Assembly: GCA_913056495.1 (NCBI GenBank)
Contig: CAJXMO010000010.1
Coordinates: 62,001-126,000, forward strand
Direction of reading: 5' to 3'
Source of the DNA: an uncultured Alteromonadaceae bacterium
GTDB lineage: Bacteria; Pseudomonadota; Gammaproteobacteria; Enterobacterales; Alteromonadaceae
DNA length: 64,000 nucleotides
Position numbers and translations under genes: made by a program. The notes under the pieces were generated by a model that ran no database searches, was not told where the DNA came from, and saw only the letters and a list, made by a program, of their open reading frames with translations. This document shows, one piece after another, positions 38,246 to 47,867 of the stretch. Every line of letters starts with the position of its first letter. Within the stretch, counting starts at the first letter, position 1.

Positions 38246-39682
38246 ATGAGCATTAAAAAAATTGGATTGTCTGCATTAGTAATGAGCTCAGCGTTTATTG
38301 CAGGCTGTGGTGGTAGCGATAGTTCAAATGATTCAACTACTCATCTAACGTATTACAACTTATCTTCAAATAAAGCATTAGTTAAATTATATGATGACGA
38401 TATCAATATCGCGAATGTTGACTACGAAAGAAGTTCAATGCATACAAACATCGAATCTGGTACCAGTACGATCGAACTGAAAGTAGATATCGATGAAGAT
38501 TCAACTGAAACTTTGTATGAAGAAGATTTAAATTTAGGAAAAGATAAACTGAACTATTTAGTTTCACTAAATGGTTTAGGTGAGGGTGGTGAAGCGCCGC
38601 TATTATATACATTTGATAATAAAAGCGGAGATGTAAAAGAAGATACTTTCCAGTTTAATATGATGTATTTAGCGCCACAAATCAGTGAAAAATATGGTGC
38701 TATTACAGTACAGTTTGTGGATACTGAAGATTCAACCCTGATTCAGGAATTTGTAATCAACTATCAAGAACAGCAAACGCTAACTATAGATGATGATGCT
38801 GAACGATATTACCTGATCTTAAAAGCAGGTAATGAAACTATATTAGAAACTTCAAGTGTGTCGTTTAATAATATTCAATACTTCTTTGCGTTGAAAGATT
38901 CTACATTGAATGATGATGTGATTCCTGCTTTAGTAAGACTCACTAACCGTTCTAATCCAACAGAGCTTCGTGATACTGATTTATCTTCATATTTCCGTGT
39001 ATATAACAGCGCGAATGATTTAGGTAACATTAATGTTAAGCTAAATAAATTAAGTGAAGATAAATTGGCCAATATTACAGATGTTGCGCCGGATACATTA
39101 AGTGACTTTGTTACTCTGGAAACAGATGAAGTGGGTACTTATGATGTTAGTATCGAATATGCAGACTGTTTGGCTGATGACTCTTGTACAAGTTCACCAT
39201 ACTCATTTGAAAACGGTACAGATACAACCATTGTCTATTACCGGGATACAATCGAAGAAGGCTTAAAACTTAAAAACAAAGAGTTTGTAAATACCAGCCG
39301 TGAAGCAACGGATAACCATCAGATTACCTTTGTTAACTTGCTCAATAACATGCATGATGAAGGTGAAGACGACAGTGATGCAGTCAACCTGTATTTTGTT
39401 AAAAGTGGTGAAAACTTTGAAAATACATCTTACCGAATTATGCAAAGAGAGTTAGGTGAAATTTATCAGTATTTAACGATTCCATCTGGTGTATACGATA
39501 TTTATTTAACCTATGAAGACGACGATACAATTTATACCGTATCTCGCGTCGACAGTGTGGCATTCGGTAATGGACAGGGTGAAAAATCCGGAGACTGGAT
39601 TTATATTGCTGAGCCTCAAACCGATGCTGAAGGCAATACTTTATTGCGTAAAGCAAACCTGAATAGCTTAGAAATGAATTAA
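38246..39682 (+). CDS. lipoprotein of unknown function
   Basis: 478 residues. The signal peptide MSIKKIGLSALVMSSAFIAGC ends in a lipobox (FIAGC), so it is anchored to a membrane by its cysteine, followed by a Gly/Ser/Asp linker. The rest is strongly acidic, beta-rich and without recognised catalytic motifs; strand patterns suggest three or four Ig-like modules, faintly like DUF4397-type lipoproteins. A single CLADDSC pair near residue 310 could form a disulfide. The ATG at 38246 is preferred over the GTG at 38240, which lies in the ribosome-binding site. It stands alone between hemB and a cytochrome gene. Confidence 0.8.
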   Translation: MSIKKIGLSALVMSSAFIAGCGGSDSSNDSTTHLTYYNLSSNKALVKLYDDDINIANVDYERSSMHTNIESGTSTIELKVDIDEDSTETLYEEDLNLGKDKLNYLVSLNGLGEGGEAPLLYTFDNKSGDVKEDTFQFNMMYLAPQISEKYGAITVQFVDTEDSTLIQEFVINYQEQQTLTIDDDAERYYLILKAGNETILETSSVSFNNIQYFFALKDSTLNDDVIPALVRLTNRSNPTELRDTDLSSYFRVYNSANDLGNINVKLNKLSEDKLANITDVAPDTLSDFVTLETDEVGTYDVSIEYADCLADDSCTSSPYSFENGTDTTIVYYRDTIEEGLKLKNKEFVNTSREATDNHQITFVNLLNNMHDEGEDDSDAVNLYFVKSGENFENTSYRIMQRELGEIYQYLTIPSGVYDIYLTYEDDDTIYTVSRVDSVAFGNGQGEKSGDWIYIAEPQTDAEGNTLLRKANLNSLEMN

Positions 39683-39714
39683 TCTAACTAATCGTTAAAG
39701 TAAATTCGATAATC

Positions 39715-39739
39715 AAAAGCCTGCATTGCAGGCTTTTTT
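39715..39739 (+). terminator. Rho-independent terminator
   Basis: AAAAGCCTGC pairs with GCAGGCTTTT around a 3-nt loop, and the stem runs into a T tract (TTTTTT, ending at 39739). It lies 33 bp after the lipoprotein stop codon. Confidence 0.85.
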
Positions 39740-39991
39740 GTTGGCGAATTAAAAAGGCAGGCTATTATTGCCATCGGATTTTGTCTGAAAAACCTTAGTT
39801 CAGATCAAGTCTGTGAGCAAAACCCGGCAAAAAACCTCTATTTTGGTAAAAATTTTGGTTATAATCCTGCCAACTTATTTTTTAAACCCAAATCTATTGG
39901 CTATCGTATAAACCTTGGTTTAGGAATCACTTGATAACAATGGTAGAATATGGGTAATTCAAAATTCAATTTACAAGCTCGGAGAATTCTT
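39740..39991. promoter_or_regulatory. upstream region of the cytochrome gene
   Basis: About 250 bp without a gene. A TATAAT hexamer at 39860-39865 preceded by TTTTGGT could be the core of an extended -10 promoter, but no good -35 hexamer is at the right distance. Ribosome-binding site GGAG at 39981-39984 is 7 nt before the GTG start at 39992. Confidence 0.4.
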
Positions 39992-40393
39992 GTGGGTGTA
40001 CTTAAACAACTAAACAGAACATTAGCTGTTGCAGCATTAGTGTTAGTTCCATTTGCGCATGCAGATGAAATGAGCGATGACGCAATCAAAGAACGCTTAA
40101 AACCTATTGGTTCAGTCCATGTAGCCGGTGCTCAACCTGTAGCTGCTGCTGGTGGAGCGAGATCAGGTGAGGACGTATATAACGCAAGTTGTACTGCTTG
40201 TCATGGCGCAGGCGTGTTAGGTGCACCTAAGCCTGCTTCTGCTGACTGGAAGCCAAGGCTTGAAAAAGGGATGGAAACTTTATTGGATCACGCAATTAAC
40301 GGTTTTAATGCAATGCCGCCAAAAGGGACTTGTATGGATTGTAGCGATGATGAAATTAAAGCTGCAATTGAATATATGACTGACGGGGTATAA
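39992..40393 (+). CDS. cytochrome c5 family protein
   Basis: 133 residues when started at the GTG at 39992, which follows GGAG by 7 nt; an upstream ATG at 39950 lacks a ribosome-binding site. The signal peptide RTLAVAALVLVPFAHA is followed by a linker and a single c-type heme motif CTACH (heme ligand His), then GVLGAPK, a methionine axial ligand candidate in FNAMPPKG, and two further cysteines in GTCMDCSDD, a feature of cytochrome c5. It is a periplasmic electron carrier. No operon partner. Confidence 0.92.
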   Translation: MGVLKQLNRTLAVAALVLVPFAHADEMSDDAIKERLKPIGSVHVAGAQPVAAAGGARSGEDVYNASCTACHGAGVLGAPKPASADWKPRLEKGMETLLDHAINGFNAMPPKGTCMDCSDDEIKAAIEYMTDGV

Positions 40394-40420
40394 TTAAGCC
40401 GCGGATCAGCTAACCAAAAT

Positions 40421-40452
40421 AAATGCAAAAAGTTGAATCGCTTTTTGCATTT
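40421..40452 (+). terminator. possible hairpin terminator
   Basis: AAATGCAAAAAG (40421-40432) pairs perfectly with CTTTTTGCATTT (40441-40452) around an 8-nt loop, 28 bp after the cytochrome stop. The stem is AT-rich and not followed by a T run, so efficiency is doubtful. Confidence 0.5.
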
Positions 40453-40908
40453 ATGAATTCTTCCACTTCTTTTTTCAATCACTTTCTTTTATCACTCAAT
40501 CTTTGGGTTGACCCAATTCTTTTGTCTATCAAACCTGCATTAGATTGAATGAACTGCTTGATTTATAACCCTTGCTTATTTTTTATCTTAAAAAGCAATA
40601 TAAAAGCTCAATTTTTCAACGCTAAAATGATAAAAGCATGCTAAACTGGTCGGATGTGATTGGGCTAGGCGATTTTGCATCTGAATTAAGGCTGTAGCTG
40701 TGTTGTTTAGCAAATGAGAATTCAATTTAGCTTTACAAAATTTTTGTTTATAACAGCACAAAAATTGAATTTCGACTGTCTTTTTTCTGCTTAACTGACT
40801 AAACCTATAGTTAATATAGGATGTTTCTTGCCTATTTTTATTTCGCAGCTTAACTAATAATAAAAGACGATTCTATTCGAGCTATCTATTTACTAACTTA
40901 AATTCGGT
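40453..40908. other. intergenic region before the GGDEF-EAL gene
   Basis: 456 bp with no gene seen on either strand. It is very AT-rich. An imperfect inverted repeat (GAATTCAATTT at about 40720 and AAAATTGAATTTC at about 40763) could fold into a 55-nt stem-loop. It presumably carries the promoter of the gene at 40909, but no unambiguous one was found. Confidence 0.5.
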
Positions 40909-43518
40909 GTGTTCACTTTGGCAGTAAGACTGAGCTATAAAAACAGACAATTAAAAAAGCTACTGGGGTTAAAGCGCCAGGCTAAAAGTCTGCATGCCAG
41001 CTTATTAGAAATAGCCGATTTAACACGTCTTTATGCTGAGCCAGAATCGTTTTACCTTCAGTTACATGAAATCATAGCCAATCTAATTAAAGCACCGAAT
41101 TTATTTGTTGTATTTAAAGACGAATCGTCACAAACGTATCAAATGCATTATTATGCTAGCCAGCAATGCGGAGTACTGGACAAACCTAAGCTGGCGACCA
41201 GTGTGATTGAACTGGGGTTAACCGGTTATTTGATGCGAACGAACAAAGCGCTGCTTTGCAATGCGCAAGATTACCAGGCTCTGGTTGAGAACGGCGAAAT
41301 ATTAGAATTAGGTCAGCCAGCGCACAGTTGGATGGGCATTCCGCTCACGCTCAGCACCGGAGAACATGGTGCTCTGGTGATTCAGAGTCACCAGTCTGAT
41401 ATTGAATTTCAGCAACAGGACTTAACTGTATTAACTATACTCGGGCAACACATCGCACAAGCGATAGATAGATTTAACCACCAAATTCAGCTCGAACATG
41501 AAATCCACAGTCGTACGCGAGCCTTGCAAAAAGCGAATCAGGCGTTAAAGTCGGAAGCTTATTTTAAAAACCAGTACCAGCTTGCCCATAAATTATTGTT
41601 AGAATTAAATGAAAGTTATAATTTTGAGCAGCCATTAGAGCATTTATATCAGGCTATTAGCGACATAGTGGCTCAGACGATTTCATCTGATCTGTGTTAT
41701 ATCGCGGTGCAAAAATCCAAATCAGACTGGTTCTTCCCGGCTGTTCAGCTCATTGATGAATTGCACTGCAACGAGCAAACCTTTCATCCCTTGAATGAGT
41801 ATTTCAGCCTCGATCCTGCCTCTATTTTATTGCATGGAACTGAGGTGAAAAAACTGGCTGAACTGGGCGCTATCAAGATTAACTCAGACATAGGAGCTAA
41901 ACTGGATAATTTAACCTGGGTAGCCGTTCCTGTTCATAGTGAGCCTGGTGAACTTGTTTTTATTGCTGCAGTCCATCGTTTGAATCCGCGTGAATATAAA
42001 TATGCGCATTTAGAAACACTTGAATTTCTCGCCACTCATTTTAATCTGATTTTACAAAAGTGGTATGCTCAGGCGCAGCTTAAAGCCTCTCATCGAGAAC
42101 TCGAAAGCATGATAGAAGAGCGTACTGAAAAGCTAAATCAGGTCAATGTACGACTTAGCAAACAAATTGCCGAGAAAGAAAAAGCTCAGGCGCAACTTTA
42201 CCATGATGCGAATCATGACAGTTTAACTGGCTTACCAAATCGCCAGTTATTTAATCGCAACCTGTTAAATGCATTGGCCAGATATCAGTTAACTAAGAAC
42301 GCTGAATACTGTGTTCTGTTTATTGATTTGGATCGATTTAAATTAATTAATGATACTTTCGGTCATTTGGTTGGCGATCAGTTCTTAGTAGAAGTCAGTC
42401 AAAAAATCCGCGCCTGTTTAGCCACACAAGATATATTATCGCGTATGGGCGGTGATGAATTTGTCATCTTGGTTCAGGGTGAAGCTTGTATCCGTCGGGC
42501 AGAAAAGATTGCACAAAATATTATTGCTACAGTGAATGTGCCTTTTAGCATAGAAGATTACGAAATCGTATCCGGTTGCAGTATCGGAATAACCACATCC
42601 GCTATTGGTTATAACAAGCCAGCTGATATTTTGCGAGACGCAGATACTGCAATGTATCAGGCAAAATCTATGGGGCGCGGTTGTTATGTGGTGTTTGAGC
42701 AAAGTTTACATGAGCGTTTAAAAGCGCAATTCCTGGTTGAAAATGAAATCAGAAGCGCGATTAGGCATAAGCAATTTACGCTCGAGTATCAGCCGGTGGT
42801 TGATTTAACGTCAAATGAAATCGTCGCATTAGAAACCCAGTTATGCTGGCAGCATCCAAAACACGGGCTAGTTTCAGTTAAACCTTATCAGGCACTGGCT
42901 AAACAAGCCGGACTCTTTTACCAAATAGAGCTATTGGCATTGGAACAGGTTCTGGAATCTTTAAAATCACAAACCGAATCCGGCATTCCTGAAACTTTGG
43001 TCTGCATTAATCTAGACGGTTGCCTATTAGAAAATGAAGACTCATTAGCCCGGTTAATTCAGATGCTTGAAAACAGCCAGGTAGATTTACATTATTTAAT
43101 TCTTGAATTTAGTGAAAAAACCTTAAGTCCGTCTGAAACCATTATTACAGCATTTAATCAAATTGCAGAAACAGGTGTTCGCATGACGCTGGATGAATTT
43201 GGTGCACAATCTGGGTCTATGTCCTTATTGTTTAAAGTGGACATAGATTTTGTCCGAATCGATAAAAGTCTGATTCAAACGCTTTCTGACGATATGCAGC
43301 AGCACAGATATGCGCAAACCATAGTCAATATCGGTAAAGAACTTGGCTTTATTGTGATCGCAAACGGGGTAGACAATGAAGAGTCTCTTCGTAATGCGAA
43401 TCTGATTGGCTGCATGTTTGCTCAAGGAGAGGCGATTGCGCCAGTGCAATCACTAACGCAAACAGAAGAGGGTGGTACCCGTGTTTATTTTAATAAATCG
43501 CGTAAATTAGCAATGTGA
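40909..43518 (+). CDS. GAF-GGDEF-EAL protein, EAL domain degenerate
   Basis: 869 residues from a GTG start; a TTG at 40918 is an alternative and the start is not certain. A GAF domain spans about residues 45-195, a second GAF-like domain about 225-390, a coiled-coil 395-430, the GGDEF domain 435-590 and an EAL-like domain 610-860. The cyclase motif is intact (GGDEF, residues 514-518) but there is no RxxD I-site. In the EAL-like part the motif reads ETQ (642-644), the DD pair of DDFG is DE, the catalytic lysine before ID is Arg783, and the AEG glutamate is Asn819. It probably makes cyclic di-GMP and does not degrade it. The 3' end overlaps rep by 34 bp on the opposite strand. Confidence 0.9.
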   Translation: MFTLAVRLSYKNRQLKKLLGLKRQAKSLHASLLEIADLTRLYAEPESFYLQLHEIIANLIKAPNLFVVFKDESSQTYQMHYYASQQCGVLDKPKLATSVIELGLTGYLMRTNKALLCNAQDYQALVENGEILELGQPAHSWMGIPLTLSTGEHGALVIQSHQSDIEFQQQDLTVLTILGQHIAQAIDRFNHQIQLEHEIHSRTRALQKANQALKSEAYFKNQYQLAHKLLLELNESYNFEQPLEHLYQAISDIVAQTISSDLCYIAVQKSKSDWFFPAVQLIDELHCNEQTFHPLNEYFSLDPASILLHGTEVKKLAELGAIKINSDIGAKLDNLTWVAVPVHSEPGELVFIAAVHRLNPREYKYAHLETLEFLATHFNLILQKWYAQAQLKASHRELESMIEERTEKLNQVNVRLSKQIAEKEKAQAQLYHDANHDSLTGLPNRQLFNRNLLNALARYQLTKNAEYCVLFIDLDRFKLINDTFGHLVGDQFLVEVSQKIRACLATQDILSRMGGDEFVILVQGEACIRRAEKIAQNIIATVNVPFSIEDYEIVSGCSIGITTSAIGYNKPADILRDADTAMYQAKSMGRGCYVVFEQSLHERLKAQFLVENEIRSAIRHKQFTLEYQPVVDLTSNEIVALETQLCWQHPKHGLVSVKPYQALAKQAGLFYQIELLALEQVLESLKSQTESGIPETLVCINLDGCLLENEDSLARLIQMLENSQVDLHYLILEFSEKTLSPSETIITAFNQIAETGVRMTLDEFGAQSGSMSLLFKVDIDFVRIDKSLIQTLSDDMQQHRYAQTIVNIGKELGFIVIANGVDNEESLRNANLIGCMFAQGEAIAPVQSLTQTEEGGTRVYFNKSRKLAM

Positions 43519-45494
43519 GCCACCCCTTTTTCTTTGCGGACGGCTTCTGACTCTTTTGTTTTTTTCTTTTCCCAGATTAAATCATCTTGCGGAAGCTCAT
43601 ATAAAAAACGGCTGGGTTCTGGTTTAATGACTTCCCCGAACTGGCGCCTTTCTTTAGCCAGAGTAAAAATAAGCTCGCGCTGCGCGCGGGTGATGCCGAC
43701 ATAAGCTAATCGTCTTTCTTCTTCGACATTATCTTCATCAATACTGGCCTGATGAGGCAATAAACCTTCTTCTGCACCGACTAAAAAGACATAGGGGAAC
43801 TCAAGTCCTTTAGAAGCATGTAAGGTCATTAACTGGACCTGATCGGCATCATCATCTTCTTCACCGCGTTCCATCATATCGCGCAGTGTCAGTCGGTTAA
43901 CCGCTTCTTTTAATGTCATTGGCTCTTCGTCGTCGTCACCTTCAATCATACTGGTCAGCCAGCTAAACAACTGACTGACATTTTTCATCCGCATTTCAGC
44001 CGCTTTACCACTTGGAGACGTTTCATAAAGATATTCTTCATAGCGTATACCTTTAATCAAATCCCGCACGGCCGCTACGGTGTCACCACGTTGTGCTCTG
44101 TCATCTAACTCAACCAACCAGCGAGCAAACTGCTGGATTGTTTCCAGCTTTTTGCCAGATAGGTGAGCCGATAAGCTATTTTCAAAACAAGCTTCAAATA
44201 AACTAATATGAGCCTGGTTTGCCAGAGTACCCACTTTCTCAAGTGTCGCCGGGCCAATTTCCCGTTTAGGTACATTCACGATACGTAAAAACGCGTTATC
44301 ATCATCCGGGTTCACCAGCAAACGCAGATAAGCCATGATATCCTTAATTTCAGCTCGTGAAAAAAATGACTGACCGCCACTGATTTTGTAAGGGATACGG
44401 TTTGTCATCAAGCTTTTTTCAAATACTCTCGACTGATGATTGCCTCGGTATAAAATGGCATAGTCTTTAAATTTGCTTTTGCGCATGTATTTATGGGCAA
44501 TCAGCTCTGATACCACACGCTCAGCTTCATTCTCTTCATCTTTTGCAAATAGTACTCGAATGGGCTCGCCATAGGCCATTTCACTAAATAAAGATTTATC
44601 ATATACGTGCGGATTATTGGCAATCAAAATATTGGCCGCGTTGAGTACACATTGTACTGAGCGATAATTTTGTTCCAGCTTAATCAACTTCAAACGCGGA
44701 AAGTCGGATTGTAATAGCACAAGGTTCTGCGGTTTTGCTCCGCGCCAGCTATAAATTGACTGGTCATCATCACCTACTACAGTGAAAAGTCCGCGGCTGC
44801 CAACCAGTTGTTTAACCATTTCATACTGGCTGGTATTGGTATCTTGATATTCATCCACTAGCAGGTAGCGTATTTTTCGCTGCCAGCGGTTTCTGGCTTC
44901 TTCGTTATATTTGAGTAATAACGTTGGGACTAAAATTAAATCGTCAAAATCAAACGCATTGTATGCTGTCATTTGATTGGCATATAGTTTGTAAACCTCA
45001 GCGAAAAAACGGTCTTTTTCATCTCTGGCCGTTTGCATTGCCTGAGGCGGTAAAATCAAATCATTTTTCCATTGAGAAATTCTGTTTTGTAGTTGCTGTA
45101 ATAAATCTTTATCGCCATCGAGCGTTTTTTCGGTTAATTCTTTTAATAAGGCTCGGGTATCCTGATCGTCAAATAAACTAAACGCTTGTTTTATTTTCAG
45201 CGTTTTGTATTCGCGTTTAATAATATTTAAACCTAAAGTATGAAAAGTGGATACTTTGAGACCGCGGCCAGCGCCCTTAGGTAAAGTGGCAGTTGCACGT
45301 TCACGCATTTCGCGGGCGGCTTTATTGGTAAAAGTCACAGCGGCAATCTGATTTGCCTGATAGCCACAGCGGGTAATTAAGTGTGCAATCTTGTTGGTAA
45401 TAACACGTGTTTTACCACTCCCTGCGCCCGCTAATACCAGGCAAGGTCCGGTGACATAACTGACAGCTTCGGCCTGAGCCGGATTTAATTGCAT
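43485..45494 (-). CDS. rep: ATP-dependent DNA helicase Rep
   Basis: 669 residues from the ATG at 45494 ([11 protein letters not shown]), matching the E. coli Rep N-terminus and length; a start at 45542 would add 16 unrelated residues. SF1A helicase motifs: Q-motif LNPAQAEAV, Walker [24 protein letters not shown] (motif II), [15 protein letters not shown] (motif III), and [24 protein letters not shown] plus [10 protein letters not shown] towards the end. Rep is a 3'-5' helicase that helps replication forks past bound proteins. It converges with the GGDEF-EAL gene and is divergent from rpiA. Confidence 0.95.
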   Translation of the reverse strand: MQLNPAQAEAVSYVTGPCLVLAGAGSGKTRVITNKIAHLITRCGYQANQIAAVTFTNKAAREMRERATATLPKGAGRGLKVSTFHTLGLNIIKREYKTLKIKQAFSLFDDQDTRALLKELTEKTLDGDKDLLQQLQNRISQWKNDLILPPQAMQTARDEKDRFFAEVYKLYANQMTAYNAFDFDDLILVPTLLLKYNEEARNRWQRKIRYLLVDEYQDTNTSQYEMVKQLVGSRGLFTVVGDDDQSIYSWRGAKPQNLVLLQSDFPRLKLIKLEQNYRSVQCVLNAANILIANNPHVYDKSLFSEMAYGEPIRVLFAKDEENEAERVVSELIAHKYMRKSKFKDYAILYRGNHQSRVFEKSLMTNRIPYKISGGQSFFSRAEIKDIMAYLRLLVNPDDDNAFLRIVNVPKREIGPATLEKVGTLANQAHISLFEACFENSLSAHLSGKKLETIQQFARWLVELDDRAQRGDTVAAVRDLIKGIRYEEYLYETSPSGKAAEMRMKNVSQLFSWLTSMIEGDDDEEPMTLKEAVNRLTLRDMMERGEEDDDADQVQLMTLHASKGLEFPYVFLVGAEEGLLPHQASIDEDNVEEERRLAYVGITRAQRELIFTLAKERRQFGEVIKPEPSRFLYELPQDDLIWEKKKTKESEAVRKEKGVAHIANLRDLLK

Positions 45495-45578
45495 CTTAAT
45501 GATCTCTGGATGGTGAACTGAAACGCGAATTGTAGCGAGCAATGATATCTAAACGCAAACAAAATAGACTGTGTTTTA

Positions 45579-45610
45579 TTGTTTCTAGTCGCTATTTATT
45601 TGGGTATAAT
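45579..45610 (+). promoter_or_regulatory. candidate rpiA promoter
   Basis: TATAAT at 45605-45610 is a perfect -10 hexamer 33 bp before the rpiA ATG. The nearest -35-like hexamer, TTGTTT (45579-45584), is 20 bp away, longer than optimal, so recognition may rely on the -10 region. Confidence 0.45.
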
Positions 45611-45642
45611 ATGCGCCTCTTGCAAGCAAGGAACACACGATA

Positions 45643-46296
45643 ATGAATCAAAACGAGAAAAAACAAGCTGTTGCTCAAGCCGCAATCGAATATGTTAAAC
45701 CAGGTACTATCATAGGTGTGGGGACAGGCAGCACAACAAATTATTTTATTGATGCATTGGCCCCAATTGCAGATCAACTTGAAGGCGCAGTTTCAAGTTC
45801 AGAAGCTTCAACTGAAAGATTAGAAGCTTTAGGGATTAAAGTGTTTGATTTGAATGAAGTTTCTTCATTTGATATCTATGTTGACGGCGCCGATGAAGTG
45901 AATCCTGAAAAACATATGATTAAAGGCGGTGGTGCGGCATTAACTCGTGAAAAAATCGTTTCTGCTGTTGCTAAGCGTTTTATTTGTATTGTCGACGATA
46001 CTAAACAAGTCGATGTGATGGGTAACTTTCCACTGCCGGTAGAAGTTATTCCAATGGCGCGCAGCTATGTTGCCCGCGAAATAGTAAAGTTAGGCGGTGA
46101 TCCGGTTTACCGTCAGGGCGTTGTAACTGATAACGGAAATGTTATTTTAGACGTGCATAATTTAAAAATTACCGATCCAGTTGCTCTAGAAAATCAGTTG
46201 AACCAAATTGTTGGTGTGGTTACAAATGGTTTATTTGCCGAACGTGGTGCCGATGTTGTATTGGTCGCCAGTAAAGACGGCGTAAAAACTTACTGA
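45643..46296 (+). CDS. rpiA: ribose-5-phosphate isomerase A
   Basis: 217 residues. Interconverts ribose 5-phosphate and ribulose 5-phosphate in the pentose phosphate pathway. The family motifs are all present: [16 protein letters not shown] (phosphate-binding loop, about residue 24), [27 protein letters not shown] (about residue 84, including the catalytic Asp and Glu) and [11 protein letters not shown]. Usual length. It is followed by serA after 83 bp, the common gammaproteobacterial pair. Confidence 0.97.
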   Translation: MNQNEKKQAVAQAAIEYVKPGTIIGVGTGSTTNYFIDALAPIADQLEGAVSSSEASTERLEALGIKVFDLNEVSSFDIYVDGADEVNPEKHMIKGGGAALTREKIVSAVAKRFICIVDDTKQVDVMGNFPLPVEVIPMARSYVAREIVKLGGDPVYRQGVVTDNGNVILDVHNLKITDPVALENQLNQIVGVVTNGLFAERGADVVLVASKDGVKTY

Positions 46297-46348
46297 TAAA
46301 ATAGGTGCAGTTAACTTTAACAAACGATATAATTGCAGGCTTCCTTTT

Positions 46349-46372
46349 AGACGTCTAGCAATCCAAACGGCC
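46349..46372 (+). promoter_or_regulatory. possible MetJ-like operator before serA
   Basis: A perfect AGACGTCT palindrome (46349-46356) is the met-box consensus of MetJ; the next two 8-mers (AGCAATCC, AAACGGCC) match it only weakly. It lies 23 bp before the serA ATG. MetJ needs at least two adjacent boxes, so this is tentative. Confidence 0.25.
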
Positions 46373-46379
46373 AAATGAA

Positions 46380-47615
46380 ATGAGTAAATTCTCCCTAGCG
46401 AAAGATAAAATTAAAATCCTTCTGCTTGAAGGTGTACACCAAAGTGCAGTTCAAACTTTAAACAATGCTGGTTATACCAATATTGAGTATTTGAAAACTT
46501 CATTAGCTGAAGATGAGCTAATTGAAGCGATCAAGGATGCTCATTTTGTTGGTTTGCGTTCAAGAACCCAGCTAACGCGTAACGTGCTTGAGTCTGCTGA
46601 GAAACTAATTGGTATCGGTTGTTTCTGTATTGGTACTAATCAGGTAGATTTAGACGCAGCTCAGGAATTAGGTATTCCTGTATTTAATGCGCCTTTCTCT
46701 AATACACGAAGTGTTGCTGAATTAGTGGTTGGCGAAATCTTATTATTATTCCGTCGCATTCCTGAAAAAAGTGCTCAGGCGCATCAGGGTATCTGGAATA
46801 AGTCTGCTAACGGCTCAATTGAAGCACGTGGTAAAACTTTAGGTATTATCGGTTATGGCCATATTGGTACTCAGCTAGGTATTTTAGCTGAGACAATCGG
46901 CATGAACGTTATCTTTTATGATATCGAAGACAAATTACCATTAGGTAATGCTAAGCAAGTTAAAGACCTTTACGATATGTTAGGTCAGGCTGATGCGGTA
47001 TCATTACATGTTCCGGAAACGGCCAGTACGCAAAATATGTTCGGTGCTAAAGAACTAGCAGCCATGAAAAAAGGCGCCATGTTCATTAATGCATCGCGCG
47101 GTACTGTCGTTGATATCGAAGCCTTAGCGGAAGCCTTAACAGGTGATGACCCGCGTGTTGGTGGTGCTGCAATTGACGTATTCCCGGTTGAACCAAAATC
47201 GAATGATGAAGAGTTTGTCTCTCCGTTACGTGGTATCGGCAATGTGTTATTAACACCACATATAGGTGGTTCAACATTAGAAGCTCAGCAAAACATAGGG
47301 ATTGAAGTAGCGGGTAAACTGGCTAAATACAGTGATAACGGTTCTACTTTATCAGCGGTTAATTTCCCTGAAGTATCATTACCTTCACATGAAGGCCGAA
47401 GCCGTTTATTACATATCCACCAAAACAAACCTGGTATCTTAACCAGCATTAACCAGGCGTTTGCTGATAAGGGCATCAATATTTCTGCTCAGTATTTACA
47501 AACAACCCCTGAAATTGGTTATGTGGTATTTGAAGTGGATTCAGACGACAGTCAAACAGCTTTAGAGCAATTAAAACAAATTGAAGGTACAATCCGAGCT
47601 CGTGTATTGCTTTAA
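46380..47615 (+). CDS. serA: D-3-phosphoglycerate dehydrogenase
   Basis: 411 residues, as in E. coli SerA. First step of serine biosynthesis: 3-phosphoglycerate to 3-phosphohydroxypyruvate with NAD. Rossmann motif LGIIGYGHIGTQLG (about residue 157), catalytic arginine in NASRGTVVD (about residue 240), histidine in LTPHIGGSTLEAQ (about residue 292), and a C-terminal ACT domain (LLHIHQNKPGILTSINQAF onward) for serine feedback inhibition. Followed by a strong terminator. Confidence 0.97.
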   Translation: MSKFSLAKDKIKILLLEGVHQSAVQTLNNAGYTNIEYLKTSLAEDELIEAIKDAHFVGLRSRTQLTRNVLESAEKLIGIGCFCIGTNQVDLDAAQELGIPVFNAPFSNTRSVAELVVGEILLLFRRIPEKSAQAHQGIWNKSANGSIEARGKTLGIIGYGHIGTQLGILAETIGMNVIFYDIEDKLPLGNAKQVKDLYDMLGQADAVSLHVPETASTQNMFGAKELAAMKKGAMFINASRGTVVDIEALAEALTGDDPRVGGAAIDVFPVEPKSNDEEFVSPLRGIGNVLLTPHIGGSTLEAQQNIGIEVAGKLAKYSDNGSTLSAVNFPEVSLPSHEGRSRLLHIHQNKPGILTSINQAFADKGINISAQYLQTTPEIGYVVFEVDSDDSQTALEQLKQIEGTIRARVLL

Positions 47616-47640
47616 GCAACAGCCGGTTTGTTAACACTAA

Positions 47641-47665
47641 AAAAAGGCGCCTCTGGCGCCTTTTT
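47641..47665 (+). terminator. Rho-independent terminator of serA
   Basis: AAAAAGGCGCC (47641-47651), loop TCT, GGCGCCTTTTT (47655-47665): a perfect 11-bp stem ending in five T. It lies 25 bp after the serA stop. Confidence 0.92.
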
Positions 47666-47812
47666 GCTTACAGGGAAGTAAGTACTTGGGATTTGTCAGG
47701 AACAAAAATCCCGTGCTTACAGGGAAGTAAGTACTTGGGATTTGTCAGGAACAAAAATCCCGTGCTTACAGGGATGTAAGTACTCGGGATTTGTCGGGAA
47801 CAAAAATCCCGT
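47666..47812. repeat. three 49-bp tandem repeats plus a partial copy
   Basis: Units start at 47666, 47715 and 47764; the first two are identical and the third differs at three positions. A partial fourth copy (GCTTGCAGGGG) begins at 47813. Each unit has two self-complementary parts: CTTAC...GTAAG around AGGGA, and GGGATTTGT...ACAAAAATCCC. The array runs directly from the serA terminator to just before the cnoX stop, followed by GAGCGTAGCGAATCCCAACC, which resembles interspersed intergenic repeats of marine gammaproteobacteria. Identical copies elsewhere in the genome are expected but could not be tested. Confidence 0.9.
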
Positions 47813-47867
47813 GCTTGCAGGGGAGGTTGGGCCGAGCGTAGCGAATCCCAACCCCATCCATAGTTAA

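Noticed and set aside
47666..47812. CRISPR array
   Set aside because: The 49-bp units are directly adjacent with no variable spacers, and no cas gene is nearby.
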